Positions 1 to 8,256 of a stretch of 28,506 nt of DNA are shown here, one piece after another. The number at the start of each line of letters is the position of its first letter. Positions within the stretch are counted from its first letter, which is position 1. The DNA comes from Pseudomonas sp. (GTDB taxonomy: Bacteria; Pseudomonadota; Gammaproteobacteria; Pseudomonadales; Pseudomonadaceae), in the NCBI GenBank assembly GCA_029239415.1, contig JAQZAY010000010.1:1-28506 (forward strand), read 5' to 3'. The translations under genes were made by a program, and so were the position numbers. Below the pieces are notes generated by a model. It saw nothing but the letters and a program-made list of their open reading frames with translations, ran no database searches and had not been told where the DNA came from.

Positions 1-611
1 AGCAGTTCGAGCGGTGGAGTGTCGAGGCGATAGCGGGTCGGGTAAGGCGAGCGGGCGAGCGGGCGCTCGGCCAGCGTGGCGGTGAGCAGCCGCGCCTTTT
101 TCTGCGCCAGCGAGGCCTGCACCGGGCCGACATGCTTCTCGAGCAGGTCACCTGCCGCGCGCGGCAGGTGCTTGATCATCGCCCCGGCGATCACCTGCGC
201 GCCCGGCGCCAGGTGCCCTTGCAGGCGGATCAGTTGCTCCTCGAGCAAGGCCAGGGTCTTGGGTACCCGCACCAGCACACGGTCGAAGTTGCCTTGCCAC
301 GGCTCGCTGGCCGGCACGAACGTCACGCTGTCATAGGCCCGTCCATTGCCCAGCAGGTTCTTTTCCAGGGCCAGGCGCGCCAGGTGCGAGTCACCGCTGC
401 TGACCACCGCCAGCTTGCCGGACAGGCTGGTGGCCAGTGCGCCAAAGCTGTCGTTGAGCACCAGCACCCGGCAGTCGCCAGCCGGTGCCTGTCCGGCCAG
501 GTGCTCCAGCAGATACTGGTCGGCGGCATCGAAGGCCTGCAGGGGATCATCAGCCTGCTGCGGCTGGCGGATCAGATCGAGTTCGGCGAAGGGGCTGGTC
601 AACAGGGGCAT
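1..611 (-). CDS. rlmG: 23S rRNA (guanine-N2) methyltransferase RlmG, N-terminal 203 residues (3' end outside window)
   Basis: RlmG methylates N2 of G1835 (E. coli numbering) in 23S rRNA using S-adenosylmethionine. The minus-strand frame is open from the ATG at 611 to the window edge. It reads MPLLTSPFAELDLIRQ, then PLQAFDAADQYLLEHL, VLVLNDSFGALA, VPKTLALLEEQL and LAQKKARLL, and these blocks align by eye with E. coli RlmG (AADEYLL, ILNDAFGALS, VPKTLALLEQQL, LAWKKARLI). This is the N-terminal methyltransferase-like domain. The catalytic C-terminal domain with its NPPF-type motif would lie beyond base 1 and cannot be seen. E. coli RlmG has 378 residues, so roughly half the gene is present. It is divergent from fpr. 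A TAGAAT-like -10 on the minus strand at 670-675 is a possible promoter, but no clear -35 accompanies it. Confidence 0.9.
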   Translation of the reverse strand, partial: MPLLTSPFAELDLIRQPQQADDPLQAFDAADQYLLEHLAGQAPAGDCRVLVLNDSFGALATSLSGKLAVVSSGDSHLARLALEKNLLGNGRAYDSVTFVPASEPWQGNFDRVLVRVPKTLALLEEQLIRLQGHLAPGAQVIAGAMIKHLPRAAGDLLEKHVGPVQASLAQKKARLLTATLAERPLARSPYPTRYRLDTPPLEL

Positions 612-785
612 GGAATCGGCTCAGGTGCAAAAATCGCCCACCACAGGAAACGGCAGACTGAAACCCGCGATTCTACAGTGCTTTGCGCCCAGCGTGAGCC
701 TGGCGGGGATATCCCTACCAACCAGCGGTGTTCATCGCCCAGGCTTTGCGCGACACTTGCAACCATCTGATCGATGGAGCACCCC

Positions 786-1562
786 ATGACCGCCAGCGCC
801 GAGAAATTCACCCGCCAGACCCTGCTCGACGTGCAGCCGTTGACGCCCAACCTGTTCAGCCTGCGTACGACCCGGGATCCGGGCTTTCGTTTCAGCGCCG
901 GGCAGTTCGCGCGCCTGGGCGTGACCAAGGCTGACGGCAGCGTGGTGTGGCGGGCGTACTCCATGGTCTCGGCGCCGCATGACGAGCACCTGGATTTTTT
1001 CTCGATCGTGGTGCCCGGGGGAGAGTTCACCAGCGAGCTGAGCCGGCTGGGGGAGGGCGACACCTTGCTGGTCGATCGCCAGGCCTTTGGCTACCTGACC
1101 CTGGACCGCTTCGTCGGCGGGCGCGATCTCTGGCTGCTGGCCACCGGCACTGGCATCGCGCCGTTCGTGTCCATCCTGCAAGGCTTCGAGGCCTGGGAGC
1201 GATTCGAGAACATCAAGCTGGTGTACTCGGTGCGCGAGGCCAAGGAGCTTGCCTATCTCGACCTGATCGCCGGCCTCGAGCAGCGTGACTACCTGGCCGA
1301 GCATGCCGGCAAGCTGCAGTTCATCCCCGTGGTCACGCGCGAGGCGCACCCAGGAGCGCTGAACCAGCGGATCACCACGCTGATCGAGAATGGCGGGCTC
1401 GAGGAGGCTGCAGGCCTGGCGCTGACGCCGGAGCATTCGCGGATCATGCTGTGCGGCAACCCCGAGATGATCGACGAGACGCGCAAGGTGCTCAAGGCGC
1501 GGGACCTGCAGTTGAGCCTGAGCCGGCGGCCCGGGCAGGTCGCGGTGGAAAACTACTGGTGA
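786..1562 (+). CDS. fpr: ferredoxin/flavodoxin--NADP(+) reductase
   Basis: This is an FAD-dependent reductase moving electrons between NADP(H) and ferredoxin or flavodoxin in the cytosol, usually tied to oxidative-stress and Fe-S physiology. The 258-residue length matches bacterial Fpr. RAYS at residues 56-59 is the FAD-binding motif, ATGTGIAPF near 119-127 is the NADP-binding loop, CGNPEMI follows near the C-terminus, and the protein ends in YW as in E. coli Fpr. I chose the ATG at 786 over the in-frame ATG at 774 because GGAG (776-779) sits 6 nt ahead of 786 and overlaps the earlier codon. Pseudomonads carry two paralogues. The YW end and the mscL neighbour fit the one called FprB in P. putida, but I cannot settle the paralogue from sequence alone. 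Confidence 0.93.
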   Translation: MTASAEKFTRQTLLDVQPLTPNLFSLRTTRDPGFRFSAGQFARLGVTKADGSVVWRAYSMVSAPHDEHLDFFSIVVPGGEFTSELSRLGEGDTLLVDRQAFGYLTLDRFVGGRDLWLLATGTGIAPFVSILQGFEAWERFENIKLVYSVREAKELAYLDLIAGLEQRDYLAEHAGKLQFIPVVTREAHPGALNQRITTLIENGGLEEAAGLALTPEHSRIMLCGNPEMIDETRKVLKARDLQLSLSRRPGQVAVENYW

Positions 1563-1564
1563 TA

Positions 1565-1595
1565 CCCGCGCGGCGCCATGGGTGCGCCGCGTGGG
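1565..1595. terminator. Long GC hairpin between convergent fpr and mscL
   Basis: CGCGGCGC (1569-1576) pairs with GCGCCGCG (1584-1591) around a 7-nt loop. Three more G-C pairs and one G-U extend the stem to about 12 bp. It lies between the fpr stop (1562) and the mscL stop (1605), so it could end transcription from both sides. Neither side has a convincing U-tract, so it may only act as an mRNA 3'-end stabiliser. Confidence 0.5.
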
Positions 1596-1604
1596 CCCAG
1601 GTCA

Positions 1605-2030
1605 TCAAGGCAGGCGGTTGGGGTCCTGGCGCTGCGCCTTGAGCAGGTCGCGAATCTCGGTCAGCAGGGTTTCCTGGGGGGTCGGGGCCGGTGGCACGCT
1701 TGGCGCGGCGGCTTCTTCGCGCTTGAGGCGGTTGATGACCTTGACGCCCATGAAGATGGCGAAGGCAATGATGATGAAGTCGATCACCGTCTGGATGAAC
1801 TTGCCGTAGGCCAGCACCACCGCCGGGACGTCGCCCTGCGCGGCCTTGAGGGTGATGGCCAGGTCGCTGAAGTCCACGCCACCGATCAGCAGGCCCAGTG
1901 GCGGCATGACCACGTCGCCCACGAAGGACGAGACGATCTTGCCGAATGCCGCGCCGATAATGATACCGACCGCCATGTCCACGACGTTTCCCTTGACCGC
2001 GAAGGCCTTGAACTCTTTCAGCATGCCCAT
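1605..2030 (-). CDS. mscL: large-conductance mechanosensitive channel MscL
   Basis: MscL is the pentameric inner-membrane emergency valve that opens under membrane tension at hypo-osmotic shock. The 141-residue product begins [20 protein letters not shown], the amphipathic N-terminal helix leading into TM1 ([17 protein letters not shown]). A periplasmic loop follows, then TM2 ([16 protein letters not shown]), a charged KREE cluster and a C-terminal helix ending PNRLP. The start at 2030 is preceded by AAGGA at 8 nt spacing. An in-frame upstream ATG at 2063 would add 11 unusual residues and lacks a ribosome-binding site. It is divergent from radA across 174 bp and convergent with fpr. Confidence 0.96.
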   Translation of the reverse strand: MGMLKEFKAFAVKGNVVDMAVGIIIGAAFGKIVSSFVGDVVMPPLGLLIGGVDFSDLAITLKAAQGDVPAVVLAYGKFIQTVIDFIIIAFAIFMGVKVINRLKREEAAAPSVPPAPTPQETLLTEIRDLLKAQRQDPNRLP

Positions 2031-2204
2031 GGGTTTATTCCTTGTTACAAATGTGAAGGTCAACGCAGTGTAATTCAGCCTTGCGCTCGACGCTGCGCGC
2101 TGCTGTTAGTGACTGCCCCTGGCTCGAATAGTTTTGTCGCGCTGGCATTGGCTCGGCAAAACCCAGGGTCGGTTATCATGGTGGTTTTTCCAGGAGACTG
2201 TCCC

Positions 2205-3572
2205 ATGGCCAAGGCCAAGCGCTTGTACGGCTGCACCGAGTGCGGCGCGACCTTTCCAAAATGGGCTGGGCAGTGCAGCGAGTGCGGCGCCTGGAACACC
2301 CTGGTCGAGACCATGCTCGAAAGCGGTGCCGCAGCGGCGCCCAGCGGCCGGGCGGGCTGGACCGGGCAGCAGGCGCAGATCAAGACCCTGGCCGAGGTCA
2401 GCGTCGAGGAGATCCCGCGCTTCAGTACCAGCAGCTCCGAGCTCGACCGGGTGCTCGGCGGCGGCCTGGTCGACGGCTCGGTGGTGCTGATCGGCGGCGA
2501 TCCGGGCATCGGCAAGTCGACCATCCTCTTGCAGACCCTGTGCAACATCGCCGAGCGCATGCCGGCACTCTACGTCACCGGCGAGGAGTCCCAGCAGCAA
2601 GTGGCCATGCGCTCCAGGCGCCTGGGCTTGCCGCAGGAGCAGCTGCGGGTGATGACCGAGACCTGCATCGAGACCATCATTGCCACGGCGCGCCTCGAGA
2701 AACCGAAGGTGATGGTCATCGACTCGATCCAGACCATCTTCACCGAGCAGTTGCAGTCGGCATCGGGAGGCGTTGCCCAGGTGCGCGAGAGCGCGGCCTT
2801 GCTGGTGCGCTATGCCAAGCAGAGCGGGACGGCGATCTTCCTGGTCGGCCACGTCACCAAGGAAGGCGCGCTGGCAGGGCCGCGCGTGCTGGAGCACATG
2901 GTCGATACGGTGCTGTATTTCGAGGGAGAGTCAGACGGGCGGCTGCGCCTGCTGCGGGCCGTGAAGAACCGCTTTGGCGCGGTCAACGAGCTGGGCGTGT
3001 TCGGCATGACCGACAAAGGCCTGAAGGAGGTCTCCAACCCCTCGGCGATCTTCCTCAACCGTGCCCAGGAAGAAGTGCCGGGCAGCGTGGTCATGGCCAC
3101 CTGGGAAGGTACCCGGCCAATGCTGGTGGAAGTGCAGGCGCTGGTCGATGACAGCCACCTGGGCAACCCGCGCCGGATCACCGTGGGCCTGGACCAGAAC
3201 CGCCTGGCGATGCTGCTGGCGGTCCTGCACCGCCACGGCGGCATCCCGACCCATGACCAGGACGTGTTCCTCAATGTCGTGGGCGGGGTGAAGGTGCTGG
3301 AGACCGCCTCGGACCTGGCCCTGCTGGCGGCGGTGATGTCGAGCCTGCGCAACCGGCCGCTGCCCCATGGCCTGCTGGTGTTCGGCGAGATCGGCCTGTC
3401 GGGCGAGGTACGGCCGGTGCCCAGCGGCCAGGAGCGCCTCAAGGAGGCTGCCAAGCACGGCTTCAAGCGCGCCATCGTGCCCAAGGGCAACGCGCCGAAG
3501 GAATCTCCGGCGGGGTTGCAGGTGATCTCTGTCACCCGGCTCGAGCAGGCGCTCGATGCGCTGTTCGAATGA
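2205..3572 (+). CDS. radA: DNA repair / branch-migration protein RadA
   Basis: RadA (Sms) is a RecA-like hexameric helicase that drives branch migration during homologous recombination. The 455-residue product shows, in order: an N-terminal C4 zinc finger (C10, C13, C24, C27), Walker A GGDPGIGKST at 97-106, a Walker B region VMVIDSIQT near 169-177, the RadA-specific KNRFG at 254-258, and a C-terminal Lon-like domain from about 285. The ATG at 2205 has AGGAG at 2192-2196. A longer open frame extends upstream to 1578, but only as antisense to mscL, so the short start is right. The stop lies 3 nt from the convergent permease stop. Confidence 0.97.
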   Translation: MAKAKRLYGCTECGATFPKWAGQCSECGAWNTLVETMLESGAAAAPSGRAGWTGQQAQIKTLAEVSVEEIPRFSTSSSELDRVLGGGLVDGSVVLIGGDPGIGKSTILLQTLCNIAERMPALYVTGEESQQQVAMRSRRLGLPQEQLRVMTETCIETIIATARLEKPKVMVIDSIQTIFTEQLQSASGGVAQVRESAALLVRYAKQSGTAIFLVGHVTKEGALAGPRVLEHMVDTVLYFEGESDGRLRLLRAVKNRFGAVNELGVFGMTDKGLKEVSNPSAIFLNRAQEEVPGSVVMATWEGTRPMLVEVQALVDDSHLGNPRRITVGLDQNRLAMLLAVLHRHGGIPTHDQDVFLNVVGGVKVLETASDLALLAAVMSSLRNRPLPHGLLVFGEIGLSGEVRPVPSGQERLKEAAKHGFKRAIVPKGNAPKESPAGLQVISVTRLEQALDALFE

Positions 3573-3575
3573 GTT

Positions 3576-5093
3576 TCAATGCTCCGCCGCAGTGGCCGGG
3601 CGCTTCACTGGCGCCTCGCCCAGCACCTGCCCGAGCACCGGTATCTCCTTGCCCTGGGCATCGAACAGCCGGCCTTCCTTGAAATAGTCCCCGTCGCGCA
3701 GTGCCGAGATGTCCGAATACTGGATGGTGCGCTCGTAACCTGCGGCGAATACCGATTGCTGGTCCGAATTGCCGGCCTTGAAATGGTTGAACGCCAGGTT
3801 CAGCACGATGGCCATGATCGCCGCCGAGCTGATGCCGGAATGGAAGATCGTCTCGAACCAATTGGGGAAGTGGTGGTAGAAGTTCGGCGCGGCGATCGGG
3901 ATCATGCCGAAGCCCAGCGAGGCGGCGACGATGATCAGGTTCATGTTGTTCTTGTACTCGACCTTCGACAGGGTGCGGATGCCACTGGCGGCCACGGTGC
4001 CGAACAGCACGATGCCCGCGCCACCGAGGACCGAAGGCGGTACCGCGGCAATCACCCGGCCCATGACCGGCAGCAGGCCGAGCACCACCAGTATCACCCC
4101 GCCGGTGGCCACCACGTAGCGACTCCTGACGCCCGTCACCGCCACCAGCCCGACGTTCTGGGCGAAAGCGCTCTGGGTGAAGGAACCGAAGATCGGCGCC
4201 AGTATGCTCGAGGCCATGTCGGCGCGCAGGCCATTGCCCAGGCGCTTGGAGTCCACCTTGGTCTCGATGATCTCGCCCACGGCAAGAATGTCCGCCGAGG
4301 TTTCCACCAGGGTCACCATGATCACGATGCACATCGACAGGATGGCGGCGATGTGGAAGGTCGGCATGCCGAAGTGGAAGGGGGAGGGAAACGCCATCAT
4401 CGGGCCTTCGCCGACCTTGCTGAAGTCGGTCATGCCCAGGCTCCAGGCGACCAGCGTGCCGATGATCATCGCCAGCAGGATCGACAGGCGCGAGATGCTC
4501 GCGCTGCCCAGCTTGCTCAGCAGCAGCACGGTGGCGAAGGTGGCCGCCGCCAGGCCGATGTTGGCCATGCTGCCGAAGTCAGGGGCCTGGCTGTTGCCCC
4601 CCATCACCCAGCGGGCAGCGACGGGCATCAGGGTGAGACCGATGGTGGTGATGACGATGCCAGTCACCAGCGGCGGGAAGAACTTGGTGATCCGCGAAAA
4701 CACCGGCGTGATCAGAAAGCCGATCAACGAGGCCGCCATCACCGCGCCCAGTACGCCCTGCAAGCCGCCGCCCGCTTCGCTGCTGAGAATCGCGCCCATG
4801 GTCGCGACCCCGGCAAACGACACACCCTGCACCAGCGGGAGCTGGCAGCCGAAGAACGGCAGGCCAAGGGTCTGCAGCAGCGTGGCCAGCCCGCCGGCGA
4901 ACAACGACGCGGCAATCAGCAGGCCGATGTCGGCCGGGCTCAGGCCGGCGGCCTGGCCGAGGATCAGGGGGACCGCGACGATGCCACCGTACATGGTCAG
5001 CACATGCTGCAGGCCGTAGGCCAGGTTGGCGCCAAGACCCAGGTTCTCGTCTTCGGGACGCTGGGGTGATGACGTACTCGGTGAGGTAGTCAT
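3576..5093 (-). CDS. NCS2-family nucleobase permease (xanthine/uric acid type)
   Basis: This is a proton-coupled purine-type transporter of the inner membrane with 505 residues and about 14 hydrophobic segments. The signature FAQNVGLVAVTGVRSR matches the NAT/NCS2 motif (QN-x-G-x4-T-G) of bacterial xanthine and urate carriers such as XanQ. QGVSFAGVATMG earlier in the chain matches TM3 of the family, and VTLVETSADILAVGEI carries the functionally important TM8 acidic residue. Specificity (xanthine, urate or both) is not decidable here, and no purine-catabolic genes adjoin it. The ATG at 5093 is preferred over an upstream start at 5171 that would translate the operator-rich leader. Only a modest GAGAG lies 8 nt ahead. 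The leader holds a Hfq/Crc-type motif and two palindromes, annotated separately. Confidence 0.9.
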   Translation of the reverse strand: MTTSPSTSSPQRPEDENLGLGANLAYGLQHVLTMYGGIVAVPLILGQAAGLSPADIGLLIAASLFAGGLATLLQTLGLPFFGCQLPLVQGVSFAGVATMGAILSSEAGGGLQGVLGAVMAASLIGFLITPVFSRITKFFPPLVTGIVITTIGLTLMPVAARWVMGGNSQAPDFGSMANIGLAAATFATVLLLSKLGSASISRLSILLAMIIGTLVAWSLGMTDFSKVGEGPMMAFPSPFHFGMPTFHIAAILSMCIVIMVTLVETSADILAVGEIIETKVDSKRLGNGLRADMASSILAPIFGSFTQSAFAQNVGLVAVTGVRSRYVVATGGVILVVLGLLPVMGRVIAAVPPSVLGGAGIVLFGTVAASGIRTLSKVEYKNNMNLIIVAASLGFGMIPIAAPNFYHHFPNWFETIFHSGISSAAIMAIVLNLAFNHFKAGNSDQQSVFAAGYERTIQYSDISALRDGDYFKEGRLFDAQGKEIPVLGQVLGEAPVKRPATAAEH

Positions 5094-5109
5094 TGAGCAG
5101 GCTCTCTGG

Positions 5110-5117
5110 TTATTGTT
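5110..5117 (-). promoter_or_regulatory. Candidate Hfq/Crc site in the permease leader
   Basis: The minus strand reads AACAATAA, an exact AANAANAA match, inside the wider run CAACCACAACAATAACC. It ends 16 nt before the start codon and directly adjoins the weak GAGAG ribosome-binding site. In Pseudomonas, Hfq with Crc binds such A-rich motifs at translation starts to repress transport and catabolic genes. The role here is inferred. Confidence 0.5.
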
Positions 5118-5120
5118 GTG

Positions 5121-5137
5121 GTTGTACTGTAGACAAC
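5121..5137. promoter_or_regulatory. Inverted repeat in the permease promoter region (possible second operator)
   Basis: GTTGT (5121-5125) and ACAAC (5133-5137) form an inverted repeat around 7 nt. Inside it CTGTAGACAA has one mismatch to TNGTNNACNA, the consensus for FCD-subfamily GntR repressors. Its centre is about 35 bp from that of the perfect palindrome at 5161-5172. Confidence 0.35.
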
Positions 5138-5160
5138 TACCGCCATAAATTGCCATATAA

Positions 5161-5172
5161 ATTGTATACAAT
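5161..5172. promoter_or_regulatory. Perfect 12-bp palindrome ATTGTATACAAT upstream of the permease (candidate GntR-type operator)
   Basis: ATTGTATACAAT is self-complementary and fully matches TNGTNNACNA, the general FCD/GntR operator form. It lies 68 bp upstream of the permease ATG in an AT-rich stretch unlike the surrounding high-GC DNA, where a promoter would be expected. The cognate regulator is not in the window. Confidence 0.5.
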
Positions 5173-5352
5173 ATTTAGATCCGAGTACCGAGATGCGCAC
5201 CCGAACGCTGCACGAGAGCTGTATGCAGATAGCGTTCCAATGGGTGAGAAGTTGGCTTGGCGGGGTGTGTACAACCTGTCACCCGACAGCCGGGAAGCTG
5301 TCTGGGTAGGCAGGAAACACATCAGGGAAGGTCGTTAGCTGGCTAAAGGATT

Positions 5353-5721
5353 TCAAACTTCGATAAGTTCGCGCAGCTCGCGCATCATTTCGGTGCTGTC
5401 GGCCAGGTTCAATTCCACAAGACGGTGCAGGTGGCTCAACGAATCGAGGTCGATATGCAGGCAGACGAAGCCGAGCCGGCCGGGCTCTTCATGGCGCAGT
5501 TCCACCTGCATCTGCAGCCTCGCCTGCGGGCTGAGGTGCACGATCGCCTCGAAATCCTGGGTAAGGTCGACGTCCCAGGGCTCGGGACGCCTGATCAGAA
5601 GGCCCTTCAAGGACAGGTCCAGCAGCTTGACCGGCCAGCGGTGCCTGCCCTGGCAAAGCTCGGTCGGTGCGTCGAAGGCAATGCGCTGGAAGCGGCGGCG
5701 TTCGTCGTGATCGCTCATCAT
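5353..5721 (-). CDS. mapZ: PilZ-domain c-di-GMP receptor, MapZ orthologue
   Basis: MapZ (PA4608 in P. aeruginosa) is a single-domain PilZ protein that, with c-di-GMP bound, contacts the chemotaxis methyltransferase CheR1 and inhibits it. The 122-residue product reads MSDHDERRRFQRIAFDAPTE near its start, almost identical to PA4608. It has the PilZ signature: RRRFQR (the RxxxR switch) followed by DLSLKG (D/NxSxxG). The C-terminal HIDLDSLSHLHRLVELNL also matches MapZ. Two adjacent ATG codons (5721 and 5718) are possible. GAGGG sits about 8 nt before the first, while the second matches the recalled PA4608 start. A TATAGT -10 candidate lies on the minus strand just upstream. MapZ shares its promoter region with divergent cstA. 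Confidence 0.92.
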   Translation of the reverse strand: MMSDHDERRRFQRIAFDAPTELCQGRHRWPVKLLDLSLKGLLIRRPEPWDVDLTQDFEAIVHLSPQARLQMQVELRHEEPGRLGFVCLHIDLDSLSHLHRLVELNLADSTEMMRELRELIEV

Positions 5722-5888
5722 CGGTAAGACCCTCTGGGCTACAGCCTGACTATAGTTGAACACGCGTATGAAACGGATACCGCTGACCTGGCCGCGAAGG
5801 CTCTAGACCAAAGCAAGTGTGGCAATGCATCCTGACTGGCCCTAGACTCGATAGGCGGTCTTTCAAATTCACCAGCTGGAAGCTAACC

Positions 5889-7955
5889 ATGAACAACAAT
5901 AATAGCCTGCTGCGCCACATTCCGTGGTTGGTGGTGGCAGTCGTAGGGGCCGCTGCGCTGGGTGTGGTTGCCCTGCGCCGTGGCGAGGCCATCAACGCCT
6001 TGTGGATCGTGGTCGCGGCGGTCGCCATCTACCTGGTCGCCTATCGTTACTACAGCCTGTTCATCGCCACCAAGGTCATGCAGCTGGATGCGCGCCGGGC
6101 GACTCCTGCGGTCCTCAACAACGATGGTCTGGACTATGTCCCGACCAACAAGCACATCCTGTTCGGTCACCACTTCGCCGCCATCGCAGGCGCCGGCCCC
6201 CTGGTCGGTCCCGTGCTCGCGGCACAGATGGGCTACCTGCCCGGCACGCTCTGGCTGATTGCCGGCGTGGTGCTGGCCGGTGCCGTGCAGGACTTCATGG
6301 TCCTGTTCCTGTCCACTCGCCGCAACGGTCGTTCGCTGGGCGACATGGTGCGCGAGGAGATGGGCCGGATCCCGGGTACCATCGCCCTGTTCGGCTGCTT
6401 CCTGATCATGATCATCATCCTCGCGGTGCTGGCGCTGATCGTGGTCAAGGCCCTGGCCGAAAGCCCATGGGGCATGTTCACCGTGATGGCGACCATCCCG
6501 ATCGCCATGTTCATGGGCATCTACATGCGCTATATCCGCCCGGGACGGATCGGCGAGATCTCGCTGGTCGGCGTGGTCCTGTTGCTGCTGTCGATCTGGC
6601 TCGGTGGCGTGGTCGCGGCTGATCCGGCATGGGGCCCGGCGTTCACCTTCACCGGCGTGCAGATCACCTGGATGCTGGTGGGCTACGGCTTCGTCGCCGC
6701 GGTATTGCCCGTCTGGCTGGTGCTGGCCCCGCGCGACTACCTGTCCACGTTCCTCAAGATCGGCACCATCGTTGCGCTCGCCATCGGCATCCTGATCATC
6801 GCGCCCGAGCTGAAGATGCCGGCGCTGACCCAGTTCACCGACGGTACCGGTCCGGTCTGGAAGGGCACGCTGTTCCCGTTCCTGTTCATCACCATCGCCT
6901 GCGGCGCGGTGTCCGGCTTCCATGCCCTGATCTCCTCGGGCACCACGCCCAAGCTGCTGGACAACGAAACCAACGCCCGCTACATCGGCTACGGCGGCAT
7001 GCTGATGGAATCGTTCGTGGCCATCATGGCCATGGTCGCCGCCTCGGTGATCGAGCCAGGCGTGTACTTCGCCATGAACAGCCCGGCGGCCGTGGTCGGC
7101 AGCGACGTGGTGTCGGTGGCGCAGACCGTCAGCAGCTGGGGCTTTGCGATCACGCCCGAGCAGCTCGAGGCGACCGCCCGCGACATCGGCGAGCACACCG
7201 TCCTGGCCCGTGCCGGCGGTGCGCCAACGCTGGCGGTGGGTATCGCGCAGATTCTTCATCAGGTGCTGCCGGGTGAGAACACCATGGCCTTCTGGTACCA
7301 CTTCGCGATCCTCTTCGAGGCGCTGTTCATCCTTACCGCGGTGGACGCCGGTACCCGTGCCGGGCGCTTCATGCTGCAAGACCTGCTGGGCAGCTTCGTG
7401 CCGGCGCTCAAGCGCACCGAGTCGTGGGGCGCCAACCTGATCGCCACCGCGGGCTGCGTGGCGATGTGGGGTTACCTGCTGTACCAGGGCGTGATCGATC
7501 CGCTGGGTGGCATCAACACCTTGTGGCCGCTGTTCGGCATCTCCAACCAGATGCTGGCCGGTATCGCGCTGATGCTCGGGACCGTGGTCCTGATCAAGAT
7601 GAAGCGCCAGCGCTATGTCTGGGTCACCCTGGTGCCGGCCGTGTGGTTGCTGATCTGCACCACCACCGCGGGCCTGATCAAGCTGTTCGACCCGAACCCG
7701 GCGGTGGGCTTCCTGGCCCTGGCCAACAAGTACAGCGTGGCCCTGGACGCTGGCCAGGTCCTGGCCCCGGCCAAGGACATCGGTCAGATGCAGCATGTGA
7801 TCTTCAACGCCTACACCAACGCCGGGCTGACGATCCTGTTCCTGCTGGTGGTGTTCAGCATCCTGTTCTTCGCGCTCAAGGTCGGCTACGCCGCGTGGGG
7901 CCGCAAAGAGCGCAGCGACAAGGAAACTCCGTTCCAGGCCTTGCCTGACGCGTAA
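5889..7955 (+). CDS. cstA: CstA-family pyruvate transporter
   Basis: CstA is a large inner-membrane carrier, first described as a carbon-starvation peptide transporter and later as a pyruvate importer. The 688-residue, about 17-helix product compares with 701 in E. coli. Typical CstA features include [22 protein letters not shown], kept in two blocks around residue 85, and [16 protein letters not shown]-type gates are absent, and [19 protein letters not shown] lies in the C-terminal 5TM domain. The ATG at 5889 is chosen because a longer frame from 5817 lacks CstA character and starts in the mapZ-cstA promoter gap. Codons 2-5 contain a strong Hfq/Crc motif, annotated separately. It is followed 17 nt later by ybdD, the usual operon partner. 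Confidence 0.95.
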   Translation: MNNNNSLLRHIPWLVVAVVGAAALGVVALRRGEAINALWIVVAAVAIYLVAYRYYSLFIATKVMQLDARRATPAVLNNDGLDYVPTNKHILFGHHFAAIAGAGPLVGPVLAAQMGYLPGTLWLIAGVVLAGAVQDFMVLFLSTRRNGRSLGDMVREEMGRIPGTIALFGCFLIMIIILAVLALIVVKALAESPWGMFTVMATIPIAMFMGIYMRYIRPGRIGEISLVGVVLLLLSIWLGGVVAADPAWGPAFTFTGVQITWMLVGYGFVAAVLPVWLVLAPRDYLSTFLKIGTIVALAIGILIIAPELKMPALTQFTDGTGPVWKGTLFPFLFITIACGAVSGFHALISSGTTPKLLDNETNARYIGYGGMLMESFVAIMAMVAASVIEPGVYFAMNSPAAVVGSDVVSVAQTVSSWGFAITPEQLEATARDIGEHTVLARAGGAPTLAVGIAQILHQVLPGENTMAFWYHFAILFEALFILTAVDAGTRAGRFMLQDLLGSFVPALKRTESWGANLIATAGCVAMWGYLLYQGVIDPLGGINTLWPLFGISNQMLAGIALMLGTVVLIKMKRQRYVWVTLVPAVWLLICTTTAGLIKLFDPNPAVGFLALANKYSVALDAGQVLAPAKDIGQMQHVIFNAYTNAGLTILFLLVVFSILFFALKVGYAAWGRKERSDKETPFQALPDA
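5892..5904 (+). promoter_or_regulatory. Hfq/Crc-type A-rich motif over the cstA start
   Basis: Immediately after the ATG the mRNA reads AACAACAATAATA. This contains two overlapping exact matches to AANAANAA (AACAACAA at 5892-5899 and AACAATAA at 5895-5902). It is the form and position expected for Hfq-Crc translational repression of a carbon-source transporter in Pseudomonas. Binding is inferred. Confidence 0.7.
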
Positions 7956-7972
7956 CCAAGAGGAAGGCAGAG

Positions 7973-8170
7973 ATGTTCAACGACCTCGGTCGACTGGGTA
8001 AATACCTGGGGCAGGCAGCCCGCCTGATGGTCGGCATGCCCGACTACGACACCTACGTCGAGCACATGCAGGCCAAGCACCCGGACAAGCCGGTGATGAG
8101 CTACGAGGTGTTCTTCCGCGAACGCCAGGAAGCCCGCTACGGCGGCAAGGGTGGGCCCAAGTGCTGTTGA
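7973..8170 (+). CDS. ybdD: YbdD/YjiX family small protein, CstA partner
   Basis: This 65-residue cytosolic protein belongs to the YbdD/YjiX (DUF466) family, which is almost always encoded directly after cstA or btsT and is thought to support pyruvate uptake. It contains the family core [34 protein letters not shown] in two stretches, and a short Gly/Lys tail ending in Cys-Cys. The gap from cstA is 17 nt with AGAGGAAG ahead of the ATG, so the two are surely cotranscribed. Confidence 0.93.
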   Translation: MFNDLGRLGKYLGQAARLMVGMPDYDTYVEHMQAKHPDKPVMSYEVFFRERQEARYGGKGGPKCC

Positions 8171-8197
8171 AACCCAGCTGCTGAGGGCGTTTGAAAC

Positions 8198-8229
8198 CTG
8201 TGGGAGCCCGGCATGCCGGGCTCCCACAG
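8198..8229. repeat. Perfect 32-nt palindrome (REP-like / terminator-like hairpin)
   Basis: Sixteen bases beginning CTGTGGGAGCCCGG are followed by their exact reverse complement, with no mismatch. The TGTGGGAGC arm is the conserved end of Pseudomonas REP elements. The sequence downstream (CATTTTTAG) gives a short U-run on the plus strand, so the element may attenuate transcription between ybdD and the GTPase gene. It is the only copy of this arm I see in the window. Confidence 0.75.
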
Positions 8230-8256
8230 TCATTTTTAGTACAGGAGATTTTCCGT

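Larger units (their letters stand above)
5094..5352. other. Intergenic region between mapZ and the permease
   Basis: This 259-bp gap carries the permease leader signals plus a hairpin at 5285-5302 (GACAGC / GCTGTC, 6-nt loop) that could close the mapZ transcript, although it has no U-tract. Two overlapping open frames of 60-80 codons exist on opposite strands. Neither has a ribosome-binding site or a recognisable protein, so I call no gene. Confidence 0.5.

Noticed and set aside
1578..2204. 209-residue N-terminal extension of radA
   Set aside because: It is antisense to mscL and absent from RadA proteins. The ATG at 2205 has a proper ribosome-binding site and begins right before the zinc finger.
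5093..5338. 81-codon open frame and an opposing 61-codon frame between mapZ and the permease
   Set aside because: There is no ribosome-binding site or family resemblance, and the frames cross the operator and leader signals.
5822..5851. Possible sigma-54 (-24/-12) promoter for cstA around TGGCAATGC and TGGCCCTAG
   Set aside because: The GG-N10-GC spacing is not met by either candidate.
5883..7796. 637-codon minus-strand open frame opposite cstA
   Set aside because: It is a His/Asp/Gln-rich shadow of cstA, with no ribosome-binding site and no recognisable domain.
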